A stretch of 64,000 bases of DNA from assembly GCA_023014335.1 (NCBI GenBank), contig JAECYW010000031.1:372001-436000 (forward strand), in the 5' to 3' direction. The notes under the pieces were generated by a model. It saw nothing but the letters and a program-made list of their open reading frames with translations, made no database searches and was not told the DNA's origin. The position numbers were made by a program, and so were the translations under genes. The number at the start of each line of letters is the position of its first letter. Positions within the stretch are counted from its first letter, which is position 1. The stretch is from Galerina marginata (taxonomy: Eukaryota > Basidiomycota > Agaricomycetes > Agaricales > Galerinaceae). Positions 58,701 to 64,000 of the stretch are shown piece by piece.

Positions 58701-61700
58701 TTCCTGTGGGATACGATCGACAATTTTGCCAAATTCGGCAAGTTGGTCGGCGGGATTGGATAAATCTAAACGAAAGGTGGAGAGGGCTTTGAAGTCCTGG
58801 AGAATTTGCACAAATTGTTGTTTGGCATATTTCTCCGCAAGCCAGTCCCAAGCCTCTTTGGCAGTTTTCGTAGAGATCTGTGTCCAGATCGCCTGTGTGA
58901 CTGCGGAGGAAATTAATCCTCGAGCCATGTCATTGGCATCGTTGAACTCGGCCTTCTTCTTGCGCCAGTTTGCATTGTTATTGTTAATAACGCTAACTTG
59001 GGCATTAAAAGCGGCCCAGAGTGCTGTATTAAGAGCGGAGGCATCCGCGTTGGCGTTGGGAGCAACTGTAGGAGGCAGAGCAGGGTAGCCTCCCTCGGAG
59101 CCAGTTGGCGCAACGAGTGTACCGGAGACAACTCCCCAGCACTTGGCAACAAGAAGGGCCTTGGTCATCTTCTCGGACCAGGTACGATAACCGGAGCCGT
59201 TGAAGATGGGAAGGGAACCGAGGTTGATGTTGGAGCGGGTGGAAGACATTTCGACAGTAAATGGATATAGATGTTAATCTGTTAGATAAACTGGGTTGTG
59301 TCAGCAACAGTGTAAAAATAGAGCGTGCAGAAACAATAGAAGCGCACAGCTTCTTAAACACGTGCATGACATAAACCCGACTCCTTGGGAGTCAGCATTC
59401 AGACAGCGGCAGCGTCTGATGGAGTTCTAAACCGAATTAACGGTAGAACATCCTTGGCAGCGTACAGCATTGATGTCCAGGGTAAACCCAGATCATCATA
59501 GCGTACAGCCATGGTTTGACGTGCATTCATAGGGGCAACCAGTGAAAGCACAGTCATCCCAGGTATAATCGGTCGAGACCGATGTCAGTAGCGTGCAGCC
59601 CTAAGGCGCACAGCGACGACAATCGGGGCCCATAACCTGTTGAGCGCATAAATGGCGTTCACCCCTAAGGGGAACAGCCTGCGTAGTGGTATACTAACTC
59701 GATCACCGAGTACGTACCTGGGTTGTTGTGAGTGTGTAGAGGCAAGCTAGTGCAACGTAGTAGCTAGAAGTAAGAACTTGTATTTCAAGTACGAAATACA
59801 TCGGGTTTATATACCTACAATATGCGCACAGACCATTTGTACCTATTTGTACATAACCCGGGTCTGACACGTGATTTCCATGTCAACAAAGGTTGAGGGC
59901 ACTTACCTTGGTGTTTTATTGCGCTCAGGCTGCTGGATTAAAAAATCCAGTAATACTTTAGCCAAAGTGGCAAATTTTGCACCATCAAGAGTGTATCTAT
60001 CAGCTCGAAGGGGATTTGCGAGGAACTCCAGTAGAAAATCTCGGTAGCCTTTAACCATCCCCGGTCCAATATAGTGGTTCAAAGTCTTCATCCACCACTG
60101 AGCAGCCGGTTGTTCCATTGGCATCAATAATTGGAGTTCGAGGATTTCAAAAAAAGTGCTTGGGAGCAAATTCCCGAGATAAGCCGAAGCAACAGTTGCG
60201 GCCATTGCGGTGTCTGACTCAATATTGGCCAGTCTTTCGCACAAGATTATGTCCCATGAACGGCGATGATGCAGATAGACTTCCTCTGCATTTGAAAACC
60301 CCTGAAAATGGGAGGTTAGAATAATTACTCTAAGAATTCTCATGACGTAGGCATACAGATGTCTTGAGCCATGAGAGAAGCCTTGCAACAATTGTGTCAC
60401 AGTATTTACTGGCAGACACTAAAGTCTGTCTGGAATAAATAAACTCCATAAAAGGTGTTTCAAGGACCATTTCCCGGAGTTCATCCGAAGGGTTTGTGCG
60501 GAATAATAGATCCTGACCATCATGAAACCACCAGAAAATAAATGATTGACTGGCCGGTTCTGATGAAAATGTAGAGTAAGGATGAATGTTTCACCTTGCT
60601 GTAAAGCAAGGTCCCACCACCATCTAAAATCCCTTTTAAAGAAATGCTTTTGTTGCGATCACCTTCTATTTGTTTGCTCAAGGCCCACGTCTTGTTGTTG
60701 CATGTTATATTTTTTTGACTATCCGTTCCACCTCCAATTCTCATTGATCGCATCATTGCTTTGTTGTCGCATGTTATATTTTTTTGACTAACCGTTCACC
60801 TCCAATTCTCAATGATCGCATCATTCGCTATGTGGCAAATAACTTGAAATAAATAGTTCTTATTTCTATGTGTTTAAATTTTATTTGTATGTTCCATCCG
60901 TGATCCAACGTACTATCATGTGCAAGGAGATTCAAAAATTTTTGTATTTGAAGCGGTTTGCCATGAGTTCATGCTCTTTGGCCTTAAAATTTGGTATATA
61001 CATAGACAAACATATTTTATACTGATATCTCTAAAAAATTTCAGAAAAGGATGAACAGAAAGAGCATCGGGACAGTTCCGCGTTTGAAGGTGCCAAAATC
61101 CAGGAGATGCAAATCGAAAGTAACGCAAAGTCACGGAGATTCCCACCAAACCGAAAGCGGAGAATATTCGATTTGTCACGATTTTGTCACGCCTTTCTAC
61201 CTTTCCATCCACATCTCTGGCAGAACTTACTCATATATCCTGATTTTTGGTATGCACATTCTTAATTGCAATTAGAAAGTATTCACGAAATTTTGTGTTA
61301 AAAATCAAAGTTGTTGAAGTTTGAGAAACATTTTAGTCAGAAATTTTGTAAGCTCTCACCAAAGCGCAGTGTCCACAACGATTCCATTTCAGTTTTTCCC
61401 CAATATTTTTACATATTCGTGGAGCTGAGATGCAAGGCATTCAGAATGTGCAAAAAGATTGGCAAAATTGTGTGTTGTGGAAGCCACAGAGTCGATTTTG
61501 AATCTCCCGGTCACTTTGAATCCCGTTGCACATGATAGTAGCCGTTCGTTGTAATGGCTATTCTACTTCGTAAAATTTTTATTATTCAAAGGCCTACTAA
61601 AATAATACAATTGAGATCTGGTGTTATACTCCTACCAATTTTCAACAATACATTACTTGTACTTTTGGTGGGGTATCGAGGAAGCGAGGGCAGCGGGACC

Positions 61701-64000
61701 ACCTTGACGATGGCAATTGAAGGCGTGGATAGACAGTGCCAGCCCTCTTGATGGTAATTGAGCAAATAAAGGTGGTGGAGATGTTAGATTTAGGTCACGT
61801 GATCCTGGTGCTCACGTGTTTTGTTGTACGAATACGGTAGTTACGGTTCAAATATACCTTGCCGTCGTACCTCGTACTTCTGTTGTGGCCATTAGGTGTC
61901 TGTGTTCGCGTTTTCCTCCCTTTAGGTGTCTTTCTTCATTCCCACCCCCTTCACCACTTCTAACAGGAGACGCGCTGGCCGCAGCTGAGAAGGCTGCACA
62001 GGAGGTGTACGGGCCGCAAGAGGGGCCGGAGGTGGATGGGGTAGCTTTCGAACGAATTGAATTTTTATGATGCTGAAAGGAAAAAAGGACTTACGATGTT
62101 TGGGGTGACACGCTGCGGCAGCTTTCTGCGACCTATCAACGCTTGCTTTCTGCGATGCTGAGTGAACGGTGTTGACCGGCATTGTTTGAGGGTGTAAGTA
62201 CTCATCTGCTTGCTACGGTTTTCTGACCACCAAGTTACTTTCAACCTCTTGCCTACTTCCTAGTTTTCGGTCCTCATTGTCTGTGTTATCTGTGCATGCT
62301 GGGCTTCTGCGAAGACGGCGGCAACAAAGGCGTTGAGATGGCGATGGGTTGAGCTGGGGATAGCCTCAGCAACCATGTCGCGGGTCGCAATGGCTCACAA
62401 CAGCGCGGTAGGTCTACGGTTGGTTTCAACGCCGACGTGGGGCGCCCTTTCATAGCTTCGCAGTGTGCCAGTACCCGTTCCGCGCTGATGCCGGGATATT
62501 TAACGCGAGTCACCGCTTGGCACACCTTGCAGATGGTAGGTGATATCCTTGGTGTGGCTTGGCGCCAAACACGGGAGCCATCGGTGGCGACGTGCTGAGC
62601 GAGGCTGGGATGTGGTGCGAGTTAGTGGCAAAAATGGGGTTGTTTTCGCGATGAACCTGGAATCCCCCACCCGAAATCCATCAATTTCCGGCCCACATCC
62701 CTCATTGGAGGGGAGGGGCACTCGGAACAGCGTTGGACGTGGTTTAGCCCACGTTAGATGAGGCTGGCCGTATGGCGGATGCACGGTGGACGCAGCTGGA
62801 GGGAGGAGAGGTTGAAAGAGCGCCGAGGAGGATGGGCGGAAATAGAACATGTCTAAAGTTAGTAGTCACGTTTTGGTAATTTTAGTAAAATAAAAATCCT
62901 ATTTGTAATTTGTTTGTACTTAGTCTGATAACTATTAACTATTTCGCCAGAGCAAACAGCAAGGTGTCCAGGCGGCGCCAAGCCGACCCCTAGTCAGCAA
63001 TCTGATGCCAGAAATACATACCAGAAAGGTACCAAGCAATGTGACGCAAACCAATAATGACAAGCTCTGTGTACATCGACATAGGGTTGATGTAGTATTC
63101 TTTCGACCTTTCTGGATCGAAAAGGAAATCCTCGAAAGAAGCATGCAAAACCTTTATTTGCCTTTGACCAATTTTAATAATGGAAGAAAGGTCGACCAGA
63201 AGGCGCTCTGCATCGCCATCATCAAGTAACATAAACTTCTCAAAATCTTTAGTGTCTTTGTAGTGGTATTGTGAGAGAAGAAATGTTCCCCCTAACAGAC
63301 TTTGAGTTGCCGTTATATCTGTGACGCGGGAGAGGATATCTCGGTAGAGAGCATCGAGCTCGGCAAATGGCGTATCGTTTCTGGTGGGACGCAGACCTAG
63401 GATAATCTCCAAGCTATCAGTCGGCTTATATCGACTAGACGAGATATATCGGATGACAGTGGCAGCGTAGATGAACTGCCCCGAGGATTTTTTGACGAGG
63501 AAGGCTAGATCTTTGTCGGCCGGCCAAGGCAATGGAATGGACGCTTTCTGGAGGTGTGTTTCCTTGATTTCAGAGAAGGAGCCGTCGAAATATCGCCTGA
63601 TATCGTCTTCAGGTCGATATGTATTGCCCAGTGCAATTCGTGAGGTAAACCATTCGAAAGCTGGAGTGGCGAAAGCGTTGGTAATATCACGCTCTGGTCG
63701 GCTGCAAAACATGAACATTAAGGGAACGCAGGGTTGAGATCGCGAAAGAGCGTCGGAGATGGTATCGAGGATATGACGTTGAGTGTTCACGTTGTTGCAT
63801 TCGTCTAGGCCGTCAATGATTACCAGGCACGGGACTCGACTACGGAGGAATATCCGAGTTTTAGAAAGCTCTATTAGAGGCTCCATGATTAGGGTGTTGA
63901 ATTGGGCCCGAAATGAGCGTTGAAATATAGCGGGATCGTTGTCAACTACGCTTTCTATGGTACTCCGTATTTGAGGCAGCTTAACCGCAATCTGATATGC
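52751..64000 (-). CDS. NACHT-domain NLR-like protein, 5' end beyond window, with two giant introns
   Basis: Predicted join on the minus strand 64000-63022, 60559-60357, 60301-59907, 53045-52751; every join keeps phase (1, 0, 2). The first exon carries a NACHT NTPase core: Walker B VPCLVIIDGLDECNN, then LMFMFCSRPE (sensor-like Arg), and the winged-helix/superhelical part with LHASFEDFLFDPERSKEYYI. The Walker A lies upstream of the window edge. It then continues RHIAWYLS/EPASQSFIFWW, ending ILAKYLEKSSGSVPPGFRV and a stop at 52751. NLR proteins of this type are used by fungi in non-self recognition. Two introns are abnormally large: 60560-63021 (2462 bases) and 53046-59906 (6861 bases, holding a whole copia element). 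Removing the element and one target duplication leaves a normal ~65-base intron. Joining the NACHT exon to the downstream exons rests on matching phase and gene order; transcript data are lacking. Confidence 0.65.
53099..53349 (-). repeat. 3' LTR of the copia element
   Basis: 251 bases, TG...CA ends; no mismatch with the other LTR found by eye. It is downstream because the element runs on the minus strand. Confidence 0.93.
53350..53360 (-). promoter_or_regulatory. Polypurine tract
   Basis: Minus strand TTGAGGGGGAG directly abuts the 3' LTR, the expected plus-strand primer site. Confidence 0.75.
53721..56621 (-). CDS. copia pol: integrase, reverse transcriptase, RNase H
   Basis: Open frame of about 966 codons directly downstream of, and in frame with, the TGA at 56622-56624. 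The rest of the gag-pre-integrase zinc motif follows (LGHPSDQ, CDGCARGK). The integrase core has HSDLKEY, TDNGGEY and VERFNRT (D, D, E). Reverse transcriptase begins WVFDIKSDGRKKARLVAKGF and has VVTAFLYG and the active site YVDD. RNase H has CDASYGDD, STSSTMAEYMALSDC and KHIEIRYHYIRE. It ends GLEFYL. The frame is intact. About 360 bases of non-coding sequence separate it from the polypurine tract. Confidence 0.93.
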   Translation of the reverse strand, partial: RLGHPSDQVLEKFKANTENFPPIKIPREPSICDGCARGKMSSRPFPHNVKRASRPFQRIHSDLKEYAVISYHRFKYFISFLDDNSSQSWITLLKKKSDAKVATSQFLSMVKTQYHQTVEEWMTDNGGEYVDKEYEKLLKDNGIAIQRSVPSQPQMNGRVERFNRTIDGKAESMRFQACLPDSWWEFCVLHANYVYNRTPMRRLEWKSPKEFLTKEKPDISHLRVLGSAAYVFIHKDVRANKLAPKSEMMIFLGYRGHHSNMIFMRSPRNVIFTSATALFDEKLFPKCAKDKVPPVTKIQKPIPEEPEIKIEIGSDPEEDDPYNPPQIPFIPPRGNEEPHDGEGPQSPPQSPPGSPPGGGPRRSGRPRTDTKRDGNVYPPGTRTDTDRRRRLPATGTTISAPNSGRTTNELDTHSDCDLDLAKLAAEGGVSWYNYLLSKAIPHNDFPDPMNVRDWTSRDIGKLPAEDQKAWREAQQQELEALKRRKVYELADLPPGRKAIKNRWVFDIKSDGRKKARLVAKGFSQIEGLDFDEIFSPVVRFESVRTILALAALENWKVESLDVVTAFLYGKLDEELYMEQPEGFTVPGQPRKVLRLLRAIYGLKQAARAWWTELDRSLKELGFTRLYADAGIFVAKHSDGTLVIMLAYVDDIIVTGPSASLVASKKKLFMEKWECRDLGVCKEFLRMRIEYKDGKTYIDQVPYLEKILNRFGMADAKIATTPLPTGYKTKPFDGTTTPQLRSQYQSVIGSLLYLMLGTRPNLAFAVTQMAKFAANPSPDHLNKALYIMRYLVGTRKYALVFDGQRDQGLYAYCDASYGDDRSDLDRKRRSTQGYYFSLAGASIKWHSKTQTLVSTSSTMAEYMALSDCARDCAWYKILFEELGQPIPYVPLYGDSHGAVFNAQNPITQKGIKHIEIRYHYIREQIELGTIKIFVVPTAENTADMFTKNLGPMLFTKHRQALGLEFYL
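56622..59249 (-). CDS. copia gag-protease, ending at an in-frame TGA
   Basis: ATG at 59249; 875 residues. The N-terminal UBN2-type gag (FNGSGYRTWSEKMTKALLVA, then AKEAWDWLAEKYAKQQ) is followed by ~350 residues of Pro/Ser/Thr-rich sequence. Then comes the aspartic protease motif LDSGASIHFTG and the start of the gag-pre-integrase domain, DYDLWH. The usual CCHC knuckle is not seen; only YCSNCKGKGK is left. The next codon is TGA, then RLGHPSDQ in the same frame, so protein from pol requires readthrough or the reversal of a CGA-to-TGA change (canonical elements read LWHRRLGH). Confidence 0.9.
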   Translation of the reverse strand: MSSTRSNINLGSLPIFNGSGYRTWSEKMTKALLVAKCWGVVSGTLVAPTGSEGGYPALPPTVAPNANADASALNTALWAAFNAQVSVINNNNANWRKKKAEFNDANDMARGLISSAVTQAIWTQISTKTAKEAWDWLAEKYAKQQFVQILQDFKALSTFRLDLSNPADQLAEFGKIVDRIPQEPATPAVKIISETMICLLLLAALPLPVDSSQHSVYQPVIASAYKDNSLGGLDLDQLYESIRDVWASQYGALQAGQQPKPGQSFKRQDKGKGRADAKPKVETQRNTAIKGKGPDPSHKEQQNTGKPGSSGSSKKPHRRGAKKSKAHSHEAVATSDFILANSSVKYADEPSLPAPTAHTIAHIGRTGSTSRRQSSGQAWQAPGTHPYPHVHRSRDLMARLGLTPTIETSKHFEDIAGQTQSREYRETGREDFNMDTGDDYATHAPTFSLYEPEPVSDPENEDDDNSDLFGPIENRSTMVPGGTFSARIAEGSSIRPPASRANTPERVPDEDDTVSLGVSESDILGTHRLSTPPPTVEGQSITPTMGRSPSPDLFPAGTGFQPAPLELVELSHAFYGRPNTPDQVINCMLPSERKLKYGDHRGPRPAKFPRTSNATAGPSRERRLDYLDEDAMDPVFRQYHDYEDEVAWNTQWFWQVPSCSHSDRSQTDHSTDRASELCSPISSSRSVDTHTHLYSIYQIYVDHFAYCSNCKGKGKDVKILDFEEWILDSGASIHFTGNPSDFSDLTMFTEKDQPNASTANGMAKITGHGTVFIETFVPRNGKQVMEVTRLHPVFLMPAMNSRLLSMGQFLQQNMRIEGDTKSLRIINNTTNEVALVAKPKLFRNETIYWVDSKIVTGSDLISHKSMHTDDYDLWH
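59626..59637 (-). promoter_or_regulatory. Primer binding site, initiator-tRNA half-molecule type
   Basis: Directly next to the 5' LTR the minus strand reads GGTTATGGGCCC. It is complementary to the anticodon arm of initiator tRNA-Met (GGGCTCATAACC in yeast) rather than to the CCA end. This is the arrangement known for Drosophila copia, which primes from a 5' half-tRNA. Confidence 0.65.
59638..59888 (-). repeat. 5' LTR of the copia element
   Basis: 251 bases. It contains a minus-strand TATATAAA at 59806-59813, the likely element promoter. Confidence 0.93.
60560..63021 (-). other. Giant intron of the NLR gene, content unresolved
   Basis: 2462 bases from a GTATGT donor to a TTTTCATCAG acceptor. 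Neighbouring introns are about 55-65 bases, so roughly 2.4 kb has probably been inserted. It contains a tandem duplication (60691-60827), an AT-rich part (60850-61650) and a GC-richer part (61900-62990) with no coherent coding frame. The short motif CACCTTGCTGT occurs near both ends in inverted orientation, but no target duplication was found. Confidence 0.5.
60691..60827. repeat. Tandem duplication, two ~68-base units
   Basis: Two adjacent copies share GCATGTTATATTTTTTTGACT, CACCTCCAATTCTCA and TGATCGCATCATT, with a few differences. Confidence 0.8.

Larger units (their letters stand above)
53094..59893 (-). mobile_element. Ty1/copia LTR retrotransposon with 5-base target duplication
   Basis: LTRs of 251 bases at 53099-53349 and 59638-59888 start TGTTGA and end TCAACA and look identical throughout. 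The insertion is flanked by AAGGT at 53094-53098 and 59889-59893. Coding order on the minus strand is gag, protease, integrase, reverse transcriptase, RNase H, which defines the Ty1/copia group. The whole element sits inside an intron of the NLR gene, in the same orientation as that gene. Apart from one in-frame TGA it looks complete and young. Confidence 0.93.

Noticed and set aside
60593..60627. Hairpin followed 11 bases later by CTAA, like a Helitron 3' end
   Set aside because: In that orientation the element would extend to lower coordinates through the NLR exon at 60357-60559, and the base after CTAA is A, not the T expected at the insertion site.
62286..62850. Minus-strand Pro/Arg-rich frames as coding exons
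   Set aside because: Composition reflects local base content, frames overlap on both strands and no splice chain links them to the NLR exons.
62555..62990. Possible short MITE defined by GGCTTGGCGCC and its inverted partner
   Set aside because: Only 11-12 bases match, the repeats are not at a shared boundary and no target duplication was found.

Overview
The window looks like a chromosomal segment of a filamentous basidiomycete, most likely an Agaricomycete. Almost every gene is split by short GT-AG introns of about 50-65 bases. The families are typical of mushroom-forming fungi: F-box/LRR receptors in tandem, a NACHT-type NLR, a microsomal P450, a FuA-like glutathione transferase, small secreted proteins and a Ty1/copia retrotransposon. 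No prokaryotic features, CRISPR arrays or rRNA genes were seen. All exon joins below were worked out by hand from splice motifs, reading phase and paralogue comparison, so they are predictions. Several open frames begin at TTG or GTG; starts given here were checked for ATG or flagged.

Layout. 1-2016 (-): F-box/LRR protein running off the left edge. 2.0-9.6 kb: gene-poor, with one dead and one apparently intact HPP-family membrane protein. 9.6-16.3 kb: two paralogous secreted YbhE/carboxymuconate-cyclase-like beta-propeller proteins sharing a nine-exon structure, 3.4 kb apart. 16.3-20.4 kb: no gene seen. 20.4-21.3 kb (-): a third HPP gene, intact. 22.8-24.8 kb (+): cytochrome P450. 26.5-27.3 kb (+): glutathione transferase. 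28.3-29.3 kb: imperfect direct repeat without a resolved gene. 29.8-35.3 kb: Alba-domain protein, a divergent unknown gene, an APH-fold kinase-like protein, a Cys-motif/coiled-coil protein and a small secreted Cys protein. 36.2-38.3 kb (-): dihydroxyacetone kinase. 39.3-45.1 kb: one F-box-like gene, a Tc1/mariner-type MITE, and two tandem F-box paralogues with fossil fragments. 45.8-51.3 kb: two broken copies of a Mis12-like kinetochore gene in inverted orientation around a 639-residue membrane protein. 52.8-64.0 kb (-): an NLR-like NACHT gene running off the right edge, with two giant introns. One of these holds a complete 6.8 kb copia element.

The genes do not form an obvious pathway or cluster. 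The dominant theme is local duplication and decay (HPP x3, propeller x2, F-box x2 plus fossils, Mis12 x2), together with recent mobile-element activity. The most striking structure is the copia insertion with apparently identical LTRs. It lies 13 bases inside an intron of the NLR gene and leaves both splice sites intact.
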